NCBI RefSeq assembly: GCF_017875325.1
Contig: NZ_JAGGMN010000001.1
Span: 2,438,140-2,502,139, forward strand
Reading direction: 5' to 3'
DNA length: 64,000 bases
From: Methanofollis sp. W23
Lineage (GTDB): Archaea; Halobacteriota; Methanomicrobia; Methanomicrobiales; Methanofollaceae
The notes below the pieces were generated by a model. That model worked only from the letters and a program-made list of their open reading frames with translations, was not told the origin of the DNA and did no database searches. The position numbers and the translations under genes are program-made. Shown in pieces: positions 8,387-17,925 of the stretch. Every line of letters starts with the position of its first letter. Position 1 is the stretch's first letter.

Positions 8387-9331
8387 TTACAGCATCTTTT
8401 TCCTGACAAGCACCAGAGCCAGGAGCGCTGAGATCACCATCGAGAAGACGATGATGATCCCGAAGGCCATGGGGTTCTGGGCGAATGGGAGTCCGACATT
8501 CATCCCATAGAAACTTGCGATCATCGTCGGGATCGCGAGGACGATGGTGATGGAAGCGAGAAACTTCATCACGATATTGAGGTTGTTGGAGATGATCGAG
8601 GCGAAGGCGTCCATGGTTCCTGAAAGAATGTTGGAGTAGATGTTTGCCATCTCGATCGCCTGCTTGTTCTCGATGATGACGTCTTCCAGAAGGTCTTCGT
8701 CGTCTGCAAACATCCGTACCGGTTTGAAGCGCAGGATCTTTTCGAGGACCACCTCGTTGCTCTTCAGCGAGGTCGAGAAGTAGACCAGGGACTTCTCAAG
8801 GTTCAGGAGTTGGATCAGTTCCTCGTTGCGCATCGAGGCATGGAGACGCTCTTCCACTTCAGAGGAACGCCGGTCGATCTGGCGCAGGTAGGTGAGATAA
8901 TAGGAGGCGTTCCGGTAGAGGATCTGGAGGAGAAATCTGGTTTTTTTGAAGGTATAGAAGGTCTTGACCTTGCCGTCGATGAAGTCCTGGAGGATGGGGA
9001 CCTCCTGGAGGCAGATGGTCAGGATATACTGGTCATTGATCGCGATCCCGAGCGGGACCGTGGAGAAAGTGCCGGTAGGTTCGCCTGGAATCCGCACCGG
9101 GACATCGATGATGATGAGGGTTCTCCCCTCTTCGCTTTCCATCCGCGGCCGTTCTTCCTCGTCGAGGGCGGCCCTGATGTCTTCGGGGGCCATCTCCATG
9201 ACTCCTGCGGCGCGGGTGATCTCGCCCTCTTTGGGTTCGGTGCAGAGAAGCCATGACCCTGGTTCGATGACGTCGAGTCGTTCGATATATGTCCCGCTTG
9301 TGTCCTGACGTGTCTTAAAAATCCTGAGCAT
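8387..9331 (-). CDS. corA: CorA family divalent-cation transporter
   Basis: It forms a Mg2+/Co2+-type channel in the cytoplasmic membrane. The 314-residue protein has the usual large cytoplasmic N-terminal domain and two C-terminal helices. The first helix ends in the selectivity motif YGMNVGLP near residue 275, and the protein ends with basic residues (LVRKKML). The open frame begins 19 codons further upstream in low-complexity sequence, so the ATG giving MLRIFKTRQD was chosen. The transported ion is not decided by sequence alone. Confidence 0.9.
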   Translation of the reverse strand: MLRIFKTRQDTSGTYIERLDVIEPGSWLLCTEPKEGEITRAAGVMEMAPEDIRAALDEEERPRMESEEGRTLIIIDVPVRIPGEPTGTFSTVPLGIAINDQYILTICLQEVPILQDFIDGKVKTFYTFKKTRFLLQILYRNASYYLTYLRQIDRRSSEVEERLHASMRNEELIQLLNLEKSLVYFSTSLKSNEVVLEKILRFKPVRMFADDEDLLEDVIIENKQAIEMANIYSNILSGTMDAFASIISNNLNIVMKFLASITIVLAIPTMIASFYGMNVGLPFAQNPMAFGIIIVFSMVISALLALVLVRKKML

Positions 9332-9576
9332 GCGTCCCTGGTTCTGATCTGCCCTGATCGCAGATGAAGGTGATGGGGCGGTGGCCAATGAGGATTTTTG
9401 GGTCTGGAGAGACTCGATGGGTTTGATTCTCTGGAGGGGAATGGTGAGCGTGCCGTTCGAAACCCTCCGATTTTTTCAATGGCTTGAAGATCAGAGATCT
9501 TCTCATGGTCGCTTCGCTCGCACCCGCCACCCGATAGGGCGAGGACTGCCTCTCCCTCTTTATGGTCATCTATTGT

Positions 9577-9637
9577 GCCTTCCTGTCTCTCTCTTCATCC
9601 CCCTGGCAGCGCCCCTGGCGCGGTGGTGTGGGAAGGC
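9577..9637 (+). repeat. Palindromic intergenic repeat, copy 6
   Basis: It is bounded by GCCTTCC and GGAAGGC and contains CTCTTCATCC and GGCAGCGCCCCTGGCGCGG. It is slightly shorter than the other copies. Confidence 0.7.
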
Positions 9638-9846
9638 ATGAACGCAGGGGGGCACACCGAAAAGGGGAGGATCTCCTCACCATCTCTACTGCTATCTTCT
9701 GGGAAGGGGAGGGCAGGAGAGTTTTGGGATGACTTCCATGAAAATGATCCCAAATATCGACCCTTGAGATTTTGATGGAGATTTTTCTGCACCAGTCGCG
9801 GTCCATACGCAAAGAACAGAGATGCTTTCTGAATAATTGCCTCTCT

Positions 9847-9916
9847 GCCTTCCTCGCCCTATCTTCATCTCGGGGGTCCGGGAGCAGCGCCTCCCCGCGT
9901 AAGCATGTGGGAAGGC
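9847..9916 (+). repeat. Palindromic intergenic repeat, copy 7
   Basis: It is bounded by GCCTTCC and GGGAAGGC and contains CTATCTTCATC, GGGGGTCCGG and an AGCAGCGCCTCCCC inner arm. Confidence 0.7.
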
Positions 9917-10194
9917 GTGATGATCGATCTGGCGTGCTGCCCATATTGTAGAATCTTCATCCTTATTTTGTGCCTGGGGGTTGCGCCCCCCGGACTTGAG
10001 AACCAGAGATCTTCTCGACTCCCTTTGTTCGTTCCTCCACAACGAGGATAGTGGGGTCGGCGATGGAACAAGATCCCCTTCGGTTCTTCAGTCCTGAAAA
10101 AGAGAGATCAAACGACGAGACATCTGTACTGGTTTTCTCTCAGGCCTGCTTCATACTAATTTTTTACACGCGGATAGCAGGAATCCGGGACTCT

Positions 10195-10208
10195 AAAAAG
10201 AAAAAAAA
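10195..10208 (-). terminator. Oligo-T terminator of hppA (minus strand)
   Basis: A nearly pure A-tract on the plus strand reads as a T-run on the minus strand, starting just past the hppA stop codon. Confidence 0.5.
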
Positions 10209-10210
10209 GA

Positions 10211-12253
10211 TTAGAGGAAGATCGGGGCAAAGACGACGGCCACGATGGACATCAACTTGAGCAGAATGTTGATGGACGGGCCCGAGGTGTCCTTGAACGG
10301 GTCACCGACGGTGTCGCCGGTGACACTGGCCTTGTGGGCGTCAGAGCCCTTGCCGCCGTAGTTGCCCATCTCGATGTACTTCTTGGCATTGTCCCAGGCA
10401 CCACCGGCATTGGCCATGGTGATGGCGAGCATGAACCCTGAGACAAGTGAACCCGCGAGCAGACCGCCGAGGGCACCCTTGCCGAGCACGAGCCCGACGA
10501 GGATCGGGGCAACGATGGCAAGGAGACCGGGTGCGATCATCTCTTTGAGGGCAGAGTGCGTGGAGATGGTGATGCAGGACTCATAGTCGGGGTCTGCCTT
10601 CCCTTCCATCAACCCCTTGATCTCCTTGAACTGGCGACGGACCTCGACGACGATCTCGTAGGCCGCACGCCCCACGGCCATCATGGTCATGGAGGAGAAG
10701 AGGAATGGGAGCATCGCACCGATGATCAGCCCGATGAAGACCGGGGTGTCAAGGATGTCGATGGCGATGGTCCCGCTGGCTGGGCTGACCGCGTGGGCGT
10801 AGGCCGAGAAGAGGGCAAGTGCGGTGAGTGCCGCGGACCCGATGGCAAAGCCCTTGCCGATCGCGGCGGTGGTGTTGCCGACGGCGTCGAGGGTGTCGGT
10901 GATCTCGCGGACTTCAGGGTCCTGGTGGGACATCTCAGCGATCCCGCCAGCATTGTCGGCCACTGGTCCGTAGGCATCGACCGCAAGGGAGATACCCAGG
11001 GTGGCGAGCATACCGACGGCGGCGATGGCGATGCCGTACAGCCCGGAGAACTGGTAGGCGAAGAAGATCGCGATAGCGATGATGATCACCGGGAAGAGCG
11101 TGGACTCCATACCCTTCGCAAACCCGGTGATGATGTTGGTCGCAGACCCGGTCTGGCATGACCGTGCGATCTCGAGGGTGGGTTTGCGCTCGAAGGAGGT
11201 GTAGTACTCGGTGATCTGACCGATGAGGAACCCGGCGATGAGACCAGAGATGGTGGCAATGAAGACCCCAAACCCGTACTCGCCGAGGAGCATATTGGTG
11301 ATGAAGTAGGTGGCGACCACCACGAGGAGGAGCGCGACAAGGAGACCCTTGTTGAAGGCCATGTGGATGGCGCTCGAATCGGCCCTGTTTGTCCTGACAA
11401 ATAAGGAACCGATGATGGAAGCGATGATCCCGACCGAGGCGATGACGACCGGGAGCAGGATGACGTTCATCTGGTCGATGTTGGGGAAGAAGGTCGCCGC
11501 AGTTGCAGCGCCGAGGAGCATCGTCGCGATGATGGAGCCGACATATGATTCATAGAGGTCTGCACCCATCCCGGCGATGTCGCCGACATTGTCGCCGACA
11601 TTGTCTGCAATGACGGCCGGGTTCCTGGGGTCGTCCTCAGGGATGCCTGCCTCGACCTTGCCGACGAGGTCGGCACCGACGTCTGCAGCTTTGGTAAAGA
11701 TACCGCCGCCGACACGGGCGAAAAGAGCGATCGAAGACGCACCAAGGGAGAACCCTGCGAGGATGTTCACGATATCAGCCTGTTCCATCCCGGGCATAAA
11801 GGTGGTGAGCCCGATGAAGGCGATGGAGAGCCCGAAGAGGCCGAGACCGACGACAGACATACCCATGACGCTGCCGCTTGCAAAAGAGACCTTGAAGGCC
11901 TCGGCGATGCCTCGACGGGCGGCGTTGGTCGTCCTGCCGTTTGCGTTCGTTGCAGTGAACATGCCGATATAGCCTGCGGTTGCCGAGAGCACGGCGCCGA
12001 GCACAAAACAGCCTGCAGTAAGCATGCCGTTTGGCAGGAGCAATGCAATGACAATGGCTAACACCACGACAAACACAGCGATGGCCTTGTACTGCCGGTT
12101 CAGGTAGACCATAGCCCCGTTGTGGATCGCCGCGGTGATCTTTTTCATGACCTCAGTGCCTTCCCCTTCCTTTTTGACTCTCATGTAGGAGTAGCCTGCA
12201 AAAAGGAGGCCGAGAAGAGCGCACAGAGGTGCCAGGTACACGATTGGATCCAT
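10211..12253 (-). CDS. hppA: Membrane-bound, ion-pumping inorganic pyrophosphatase (K+-dependent type)
   Basis: It hydrolyses pyrophosphate and pumps H+ and/or Na+ across the cytoplasmic membrane. The 680-residue polytopic protein carries the pyrophosphate-binding signature [19 protein letters not shown] at about residues 180-200 and the acidic [19 protein letters not shown] motif, with a second conserved acidic/lysine set near the C-terminus ([15 protein letters not shown]). In [19 protein letters not shown] the position that is lysine in K+-independent enzymes is alanine, which indicates the K+-dependent class. Whether it moves Na+ (as in Methanosarcina mazei) or H+ cannot be told by eye. 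Confidence 0.96.
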   Translation of the reverse strand: MDPIVYLAPLCALLGLLFAGYSYMRVKKEGEGTEVMKKITAAIHNGAMVYLNRQYKAIAVFVVVLAIVIALLLPNGMLTAGCFVLGAVLSATAGYIGMFTATNANGRTTNAARRGIAEAFKVSFASGSVMGMSVVGLGLFGLSIAFIGLTTFMPGMEQADIVNILAGFSLGASSIALFARVGGGIFTKAADVGADLVGKVEAGIPEDDPRNPAVIADNVGDNVGDIAGMGADLYESYVGSIIATMLLGAATAATFFPNIDQMNVILLPVVIASVGIIASIIGSLFVRTNRADSSAIHMAFNKGLLVALLLVVVATYFITNMLLGEYGFGVFIATISGLIAGFLIGQITEYYTSFERKPTLEIARSCQTGSATNIITGFAKGMESTLFPVIIIAIAIFFAYQFSGLYGIAIAAVGMLATLGISLAVDAYGPVADNAGGIAEMSHQDPEVREITDTLDAVGNTTAAIGKGFAIGSAALTALALFSAYAHAVSPASGTIAIDILDTPVFIGLIIGAMLPFLFSSMTMMAVGRAAYEIVVEVRRQFKEIKGLMEGKADPDYESCITISTHSALKEMIAPGLLAIVAPILVGLVLGKGALGGLLAGSLVSGFMLAITMANAGGAWDNAKKYIEMGNYGGKGSDAHKASVTGDTVGDPFKDTSGPSINILLKLMSIVAVVFAPIFL

Positions 12254-12397
12254 GTTTTTTCTATCCTCCGGGCGATGAATTTCGTATCAAAACCCGGTTG
12301 CTGTTCCTCTATGTATCTGATGTTCCAATGATAAAAAGAGAGCGATTTTATTGGTACGGCGGTCTGGAGGTCCTGGGTGGGGTGCGGAGAATGCCTT

Positions 12398-13858
12398 TTA
12401 ATTTCTGTGGATTATCTCTGTTGAGAGGCCGGGCGAGGGATCTGAGAAGTCGATGACTTTTGGTTCCAGGGTCTGGAGGTCGACGACGACTGCCTGTGCC
12501 GGGGTGGGTTCGACGTTCATCTGTTTCTGGAAGGCGGTCTGCGATTGCCAGGTGCCTGCGTTGACCATTAAAACTCCGCGGTAGCGTTTGATCCCGGAGA
12601 TATGGACATGGCCGGTATGGAGGATTTCAGGTACTGGATCGATGACGAGACTGTCGGTCCTCCCTGGGGCGATGGGGGTCCGCATGCCATAGGTCGGGGC
12701 GAGGTGGCGGCGCTTCAGCATCTCCTCCATGATCTCTTCGGGGTGGCGGTATGACGCCCCAGGGATCATCCCGATCATGTCGTCATAGGAGCGGCCATGG
12801 TACATCAACACCCTGACTCCCTGGAGACTGACCAGTGCTGGGTTCTCGACCCAGATACAGTTCGGGGGATATCCTTCCCTGAACTCTGGGGGGATGGCCG
12901 GTTGCGGTTCGGCCCCGCGGACCACGTCGTGGTTGCCAGGGGAGAGGACGATCGTGATCCTCTCCGGCAGGACTGAGAGCATCTCGCCGAAGGCACGGTA
13001 CTGTTCGTAGATATTGGTGATCACCAGTTCTTTGTCCTGGTTGGGGTAGATCCCGATCCCGTCGACCATGTCGCCGGCGATGAGGAGGTACGCAATATCG
13101 TCCTGGGCGGAGATCCAGTCTGAGAAGCGGTGCCAGGCGTCTTCGAGAAAGGTGTCTGAACCGACGTGGACGTCTGAGATCAGCACCACCTTGCCAGGAC
13201 GCTCTGATCGGAAGGGGGCGTTGTTGATCGGGATGTCGGGCCTGATCAGGGTGTCGGCAAAGAAGATGTTCCCGTCATTGGAGAGTTTGCCCTTGACTCC
13301 GATCACTTCGTCAGGGAGGATCTTTTCTGCTTCTTCAAACCCGTCCCTGGATTTGTTGAAGAGCACCCGCATGGTGGCGGTGGGGTCTTCAAGTTCCACG
13401 ATCTTGTTGCCTTTGGCACTGTTCCTGATCTCAGAGACCATCCCGGTGAAGGAGATCTCCTCGTCCCGATACCTCCCATTTCTTCCGAGGGCTTCGATGG
13501 GCATTGGCTGGATCCGGCCCCGCATGATCCTTGAGTGTCTGGTGTAGCGGTCTTTGAAGTAGTTTACGTACTCTTCGAAGTCTCTGATCCCTTTGGCGGT
13601 ATTTTCTTTCCCCTGGAGAACCTCGATTGTGGGGTCGGTCAGGAACCTGGTCCCGTCGCGGAGTTTTTTCGGGGTGTGTGCAGATCTCACAGGGGCTATT
13701 GAAGTGCCATCGATCACGAAGGAATTTTGAGGTGCTCCAGCGATGATCTGATCGATGAGGCCGGGGTCGTCCTGTTCCTTTATGAAGTCCACCACGTCCT
13801 GGGTGACCTGAAAAGAGGCGTCCAGGAACCTGGCGACGATCTCCTCGTCGCAGAGCAT
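12398..13858 (-). CDS. polB: DNA polymerase II (D-family) small subunit DP1
   Basis: DP1 is the 3'-5' exonuclease subunit of the euryarchaeal replicative polymerase PolD. The 486-residue protein has an OB-fold region (about residues 130-210) followed by a calcineurin-like phosphoesterase domain. The metal-binding motifs are all present: LISDVHVGSD, AGDMVDGIG, SPGNHDVVR, YHGRSYDD and HTGHVHISG. The exonuclease is therefore probably active. The large subunit DP2 is not in this window. Confidence 0.96.
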   Translation of the reverse strand: MLCDEEIVARFLDASFQVTQDVVDFIKEQDDPGLIDQIIAGAPQNSFVIDGTSIAPVRSAHTPKKLRDGTRFLTDPTIEVLQGKENTAKGIRDFEEYVNYFKDRYTRHSRIMRGRIQPMPIEALGRNGRYRDEEISFTGMVSEIRNSAKGNKIVELEDPTATMRVLFNKSRDGFEEAEKILPDEVIGVKGKLSNDGNIFFADTLIRPDIPINNAPFRSERPGKVVLISDVHVGSDTFLEDAWHRFSDWISAQDDIAYLLIAGDMVDGIGIYPNQDKELVITNIYEQYRAFGEMLSVLPERITIVLSPGNHDVVRGAEPQPAIPPEFREGYPPNCIWVENPALVSLQGVRVLMYHGRSYDDMIGMIPGASYRHPEEIMEEMLKRRHLAPTYGMRTPIAPGRTDSLVIDPVPEILHTGHVHISGIKRYRGVLMVNAGTWQSQTAFQKQMNVEPTPAQAVVVDLQTLEPKVIDFSDPSPGLSTEIIHRN

Positions 13859-13910
13859 TGGTGATCTTTAGGTGATCCCTGGTGATCAATCCTTTGCATG
13901 GATCAGATCT

Positions 13911-13979
13911 CACCACCCCTCTCCACAGAGGACGGCATGCTCATGACCTGATCGTTCCTCTGCTGTGAGAGGGGTGATC
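13911..13979. repeat. Imperfect inverted repeat between DP1 and dtxR-like gene
   Basis: The left arm TCACCACCCCTCTCCACAGA and the right arm TCTGCTGTGAGAGGGGTGAT are imperfectly complementary around a loop of about 30 bp. The repeat sits in the shared upstream region of two divergent genes and could be a hairpin or a protein-binding site. Confidence 0.5.
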
Positions 13980-14097
13980 CAATGAACTGCCGGTTCTGTA
14001 GAACCACACATGGACCTGAGGGTCATCCCGGATTTTACCGCGCCGCACTCCCCAGCAACTCAGGAATATGCTCATGCTCTGAAATTTGGTATGGGGG

Positions 14098-14108
14098 AAA
14101 CTTTTATG
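14098..14108 (+). promoter_or_regulatory. TATA box of the DtxR-type regulator gene
   Basis: GAAACTTTTATG lies 25-35 bp before the ATG at 14133, which places transcription initiation at or just before the start codon and supports that start over the upstream in-frame ATG codons. Confidence 0.5.
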
Positions 14109-14132
14109 CCGGCCAGACCAGACTATGGATGT

Positions 14133-14564
14133 ATGGTGGAGATCGACGGCTCTGAACTCCCTGCAAGGAAGGCGGAATATCTTAAAACAGTCTATATGGT
14201 GGGGGGGTCGGCACGCACCACCGAACTCGCCGCCTCTCTCGGGGTATCCCCGTCCACGGCGACGAAGGCGGTGGCCGATCTGGCCGATGCCGGGTATCTT
14301 GAGCACCATCCGTACCGGGGTGTCTATCTCACACAGAATGGGGAGGAATATGCGCGTTTCCTGGTGCGGAGACATCGTATCGTCTCGCTTGCCCTGAGTC
14401 GTTTTGGTCTCTCCGCTGAGGAGGCCTGTCTTGAAGCAGGAAAGATCGAGGCCTGTGTCTCAAAAGATCTCGTCGATCGGATCTGCGCCTCCCTCGGCCA
14501 CCCGGTGATGAGCGGGTGCGGGCCTATTGAACACGATCATTCTTGCTGCCCTGACGAACCCTGA
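14133..14564 (+). CDS. DtxR/MntR family metal-dependent transcriptional regulator
   Basis: The 143-residue protein starts with a winged helix (residues about 5-65: EYLKTVYMVGG, then VSPSTATKAVADLADAGYLE) and continues with a metal-binding dimerisation region including ARFLVRRHRIVSLAL. It ends in a Cys/His-rich tail (CGPIEHDHSCC) that could bind metal. It lacks the SH3-like third domain of DtxR, so it resembles MntR-sized members. It lies 38 bp before a metal ABC importer on the same strand, which it very probably represses when metal is plentiful. Confidence 0.9.
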   Translation: MVEIDGSELPARKAEYLKTVYMVGGSARTTELAASLGVSPSTATKAVADLADAGYLEHHPYRGVYLTQNGEEYARFLVRRHRIVSLALSRFGLSAEEACLEAGKIEACVSKDLVDRICASLGHPVMSGCGPIEHDHSCCPDEP

Positions 14565-14574
14565 GCCGCGGAAG

Positions 14575-14583
14575 GCGTATATA
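14575..14583 (+). promoter_or_regulatory. TATA box of the metal importer operon
   Basis: GCGTATATAG lies about 25 bp before the GTG at 14603. This supports a separate, possibly leaderless transcript for the importer and a site at which the adjacent regulator could act. Confidence 0.5.
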
Positions 14584-14602
14584 GGGCGCCTGCAATAGTT
14601 GG

Positions 14603-15493
14603 GTGCACACCAAATTTCAGGAGGAGTCTCAGATCTCAGAGATACGATATGCAGGTCAGGTGCTCTGCGCTATAGTGCTTGCCCTGGCTTTTATATTCAT
14701 TGCAGGTTGCCTCGGTGAGGGGGAAAAAACCGCAGACGAAAAGATGCTGGTCGCCGTGACCATCCCGCCGCAGGCAGAATTTGTAGAGGCGGTCGGTGGT
14801 GACCGGGTAGATGTGATGGTCCTTGTCGGTCCAGGTGAGAGCCCGCATACCTATGAACCCACCCCAGGACAGCTTGCCAGACTCGGCGAGGCGGCGATGT
14901 ATGCGAAAGTCGGGTCGGGCGTGGAGGTCGAGAATGCCTGGATGGAAAAGATTGCCGGACTGAACTCCCAGATGCTCGTCGTCGACTGTTCTGAAGGGGT
15001 CGAAGTCGTCGACGGCGATCCGCACATCTGGCTCTCTCCCAGGAATGCCGCGACCATGGTGCGCAATATCTGTGACGGGTTGGTTGCGGTCGATCCTGAG
15101 GGAAAAATGATCTATGAGGCACACCGTGACCAGTATCTCAATGAACTCCAGGATCTTGATGCCGAGCTTACTGCCATCCTTGAAGGTCAGGAGGGGACCG
15201 TGGTCCTGGTCTATCATCCGGCATGGAGTTATTTTGGTCAGGACTATGGGCTGGATATCGTCCCGATCGAGGACGAAGGCAAGGAACCGACTCCCCAGGG
15301 GTTGCAGCATCTCATCGACCAGGCCAGAACGGAAAATATCAGCGTCGTCTTTGCTTCGCCTGAGCAGTCCACCAGGAGTGCTGATGTGGTCGCCGAAGAG
15401 ATCAATGGATCGGTCGTCCTGGTCAGTCCCCTGGAAAAGGAGTATCTTGAGAACATGCGCCATGTGGCCGGGGCATTTGCAGGGTCGGCATGA
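14603..15493 (+). CDS. Metal ABC transporter, substrate-binding lipoprotein (ZnuA/TroA family)
   Basis: This cluster A-I solute-binding protein captures a divalent metal outside the cell. It has a hydrophobic signal with a lipobox-like FIAGC, then GGDRVDVMVLVGPGESPHTY with the first His ligand, DPHIWLSP with the second and VYHPAWSYF with the third, followed by FASPEQSTRSA. Three His ligands lean toward zinc, but the usual C-terminal Asp position is not obvious, so manganese or iron remains possible. There is no ATG. GTG at 14603 fits the TATA spacing, yet a strong GGAGGAG at 14620-14626 has no in-frame start after it. Confidence 0.9.
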   Translation: MHTKFQEESQISEIRYAGQVLCAIVLALAFIFIAGCLGEGEKTADEKMLVAVTIPPQAEFVEAVGGDRVDVMVLVGPGESPHTYEPTPGQLARLGEAAMYAKVGSGVEVENAWMEKIAGLNSQMLVVDCSEGVEVVDGDPHIWLSPRNAATMVRNICDGLVAVDPEGKMIYEAHRDQYLNELQDLDAELTAILEGQEGTVVLVYHPAWSYFGQDYGLDIVPIEDEGKEPTPQGLQHLIDQARTENISVVFASPEQSTRSADVVAEEINGSVVLVSPLEKEYLENMRHVAGAFAGSA

Positions 15494-16266
15494 AGGGAAC
15501 CCCAGTCATCGAACTCTTGGGTGTCACCGTCGACCTCGGCGGAAAACGGGTTCTTGAAAACATTACGGTTTCTATTGAAGAGGGAGACTTCTACGCGATC
15601 ATCGGGCCGAATGGCGGGGGGAAGTCCACTCTCCTCAAGACCGTCCTTGGACTGGTCAGCCCGGCGGCAGGGAGCGTGAAGGTATTGGGGGGCAGTCCGC
15701 AGGAATGCCGTCATCTTGTCGGGTATGTCCCGCAGTACCGTACCTTCGACTTCTCGTATCCGGCGACGGTGGGGGAGATGGTACTCTCCGGGCGACTCGG
15801 GCATCTCACGAATTTTCCGAGACGTTATAGTTCAGAAGATCATGAGATGGCTGAAGAGGCCCTGACAATGATGGGGATCGCCGACCTTTCGGAGCGGGAG
15901 ATAAGTCGGCTCTCTGGGGGGCAGCAGCAGCGGGCGATCATTGCCAGGGCCCTTGCCGCCAGACCGAGAGTGCTGATCCTGGATGAACCGACGGTCTACA
16001 TCGACTCGCCCACTGAAGACCACTTCATGAAGACCCTGGATGCCCTCCGCGAGAAGATGACCATCGTCTTTGTCACCCATGACGTCGGTGTCCTCTCCTC
16101 CAGAGTGACCAGGGTTGCCTGTCTCAACAGGCATCTCTATACGCATGATTCTCCAGAGCTCACGCCAGACATGATCGAGGCGGCCTATGGGTGTCCGATC
16201 GACCTCATCGCCCATGGGATCCCGCACCGGGTCTTTCCAGAACACCGGCAGGAGGGACGCCGATGA
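15490..16266 (+). CDS. Metal ABC transporter, ATP-binding protein
   Basis: ATPase of the zinc/manganese-type importer. Walker A GPNGGGKST is at residues 39-47, the signature LSGGQQQRAIIARAL and Walker B VLILDEPT follow, and the H-loop histidine is in VTHDVG. The 258-residue length is normal. Its ATG overlaps the stop of the binding-protein gene, and its own stop overlaps the ATG of the permease gene, giving a tightly coupled three-gene operon. Confidence 0.95.
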   Translation: MKGTPVIELLGVTVDLGGKRVLENITVSIEEGDFYAIIGPNGGGKSTLLKTVLGLVSPAAGSVKVLGGSPQECRHLVGYVPQYRTFDFSYPATVGEMVLSGRLGHLTNFPRRYSSEDHEMAEEALTMMGIADLSEREISRLSGGQQQRAIIARALAARPRVLILDEPTVYIDSPTEDHFMKTLDALREKMTIVFVTHDVGVLSSRVTRVACLNRHLYTHDSPELTPDMIEAAYGCPIDLIAHGIPHRVFPEHRQEGRR

Positions 16267-17072
16267 TCGAGATCTTTGGTTATGAGTTCTTCAGAAACGC
16301 CTTGATGGCCGGGTTGCTCGCCAGTGTTGCCTGCGGCGTCATCGGGACCTATGTCGTCGTCAAGAGGATGGTGGCCCTTGCGGGGGGGGTCTCGCACGCC
16401 GCCTTCGGCGGGATCGGGCTCGGGTATTTCCTGGGGGTCGAACCCCTCCTTGGCGCCGGGATCTTCACGGTGGCCTCGGCCCTCGGCATGGGTGAACTCT
16501 CCCTGCGCCGCCACCAGCACCTCGACACCCTCATCGGTGCCCTCTGGTCGGGGGGGATGGCCCTCGGGATCCTCTTTGTCTATCTGGCGCCAGGCACCGC
16601 TCCCGATCTCTTCGGCTACCTCTTCGGGAACATCCTCCTTGTCCCTTCAGATGAGGTTCTGGTCATGGCCCTTCTTGATCTGCTCATCCTTGGGACGGTC
16701 TTCCTGCTGTACCATGAGTTCTTCGCCGTCACCTTCGACGAAGAATATGCACGGGTGATGAACCTCCGGGTCGAGCGGATCTATCTCCTCCTCTTGGTGC
16801 TCATCGCCCTGACTGTGGTGATGCTCATCCAGGTCGTCGGGATCATCCTGGTTATCGCCCTCCTTACCCTCCCGGCCGCGATCGCAAGAGAGGTCACCGG
16901 CAGGCTCTGGAAGATGATGGCCCTCGCTGTGCTCCTGGGTGCGGTCTTCACGAGCGGAGGGATTGTGCTCTCGTCGCTTCTTGATGTGCCTTCGGGAGCG
17001 ACGGTGATCCTCATCAGCGTCGCCGTCTATGGGGCGGTGATGGGCGGCAAGGCCCTTGCGCCCTCGTCGTGA
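16263..17072 (+). CDS. Metal ABC transporter, permease (ZnuB family)
   Basis: This 269-residue membrane protein has about eight hydrophobic segments. It shows typical ABC-3 family sequences: GTYVVVKRMVALAGGVSHAA near residues 29-48, the GYLFGNILLV segment, and QVVGIILVIALLTLPAAIA in the C-terminal half. An upstream extension of the frame has no homology, so the ATG at 16263, overlapping the ATPase stop, is chosen. Confidence 0.95.
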   Translation: MIEIFGYEFFRNALMAGLLASVACGVIGTYVVVKRMVALAGGVSHAAFGGIGLGYFLGVEPLLGAGIFTVASALGMGELSLRRHQHLDTLIGALWSGGMALGILFVYLAPGTAPDLFGYLFGNILLVPSDEVLVMALLDLLILGTVFLLYHEFFAVTFDEEYARVMNLRVERIYLLLLVLIALTVVMLIQVVGIILVIALLTLPAAIAREVTGRLWKMMALAVLLGAVFTSGGIVLSSLLDVPSGATVILISVAVYGAVMGGKALAPSS

Positions 17073-17159
17073 ATTCTGGATCTACAAGATATCGGTCCGC
17101 ACAGGGTAAAAAATTAATATTTTGTTCTATTTTCTGGGTATGATCCGATGGCGGCCATC

Positions 17160-17789
17160 TCATTCGGGGTACGTGTTTGTAATTACGACGGCGGTCCCTC
17201 CGGTCCAACGTGCCATGAACTCATCGGTCTTCAGGTGAGTCGGTCCGCCGAAGACTGCCGGGTCTTCGAAGACGATCCTCTCCTCCTCTACCCCGACGAC
17301 CACGACATATGCTTCTCCTTCAAGAGGGACGATGGCGGGGACGCCTTCCATGACCATGGCCGTCAGTTCTTCGGTCCCGATCCCTTCTCTCACCTCCGCG
17401 TTAAACCCCTCTTCTCTGGCCGTGGTTGCAAGTGATGCCGTCGTCTTCTCTGTCCCACTCACCGGACCGATCGCTTCGCGCCATTCCTGTTCCCCGCGGT
17501 CAAGACCATAATAGGCCATCACGGCCTGAAAAGAGGCAGCGGCCGATCCCTCTCCGTCGCTCTGTCGCACGTCTGGGACTCCGGTCAGTCCTTCTGCAAC
17601 TGGCGGGGTGTTCTTCAGGAAGAGTTCAGGGAAGGCATAGGCGACCGCTATCCCGATGACCACAGAGGTCAGGGCGATGAGGAAGACGATCGTCAGGAGG
17701 ATCGTCTGGGTGTCTTTCCCTCGTGCGGTCAGGGGCCTGGGTGGATCAGTGGCCTCGGATTTCATTGATTTTATATATGCCTTTTCCAT
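17160..17789 (-). CDS. Membrane-anchored C39 peptidase-like protein lacking the catalytic Cys and His
   Basis: The 209-residue protein has one transmembrane segment (about residues 29-52) and then an extracytoplasmic domain built like the C39/papain-like peptidases (VPDVRQSDGEGSAAASFQAV then AYYG, EAYVVVVGVEEERIVFEDP). In active members the first motif has Cys where this one has Ser or Ala (SDGxxC becomes SDGEGS), and a His precedes the YVVVVG strand where this one has Glu-Ala. The Asp of EDP is kept. It is therefore probably a binding domain rather than a protease. It is divergent from the glucan phosphorylase gene. Confidence 0.65.
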   Translation of the reverse strand: MEKAYIKSMKSEATDPPRPLTARGKDTQTILLTIVFLIALTSVVIGIAVAYAFPELFLKNTPPVAEGLTGVPDVRQSDGEGSAAASFQAVMAYYGLDRGEQEWREAIGPVSGTEKTTASLATTAREEGFNAEVREGIGTEELTAMVMEGVPAIVPLEGEAYVVVVGVEEERIVFEDPAVFGGPTHLKTDEFMARWTGGTAVVITNTYPE

Positions 17790-17891
17790 GGTGGTCCGAT
17801 CCTTTATCCTATTTTTATTTAAATATGGTGATCCGGGGTCCTGAACTCGTCTCTAAGTGCATATTTCAAAAGATCGCATAATTTGCCATAC

Positions 17892-17900
17892 CTATATATA
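17892..17900 (+). promoter_or_regulatory. TATA box of the glucan phosphorylase gene
   Basis: CTATATATA lies about 26-34 bp before the ATG at 17926, indicating a leaderless or near-leaderless transcript. Confidence 0.5.
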
Positions 17901-17925
17901 ACCTTGATGCATCCGGGCAGTCCTG

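Larger units (their letters stand above)
9332..10194. other. Gene-free stretch of mosaic repeats
   Basis: It holds palindromic repeats at 9577-9637 and 9847-9916, the module at 9655-9750 shared with 5868-5960, and a module at about 9974-10110 similar to 24985-25100. No protein-coding gene was recognised. Confidence 0.55.

Noticed and set aside
10556-11161. Open frame of 201 codons antisense to hppA
   Set aside because: It is a compositional shadow of the conserved pyrophosphatase gene.
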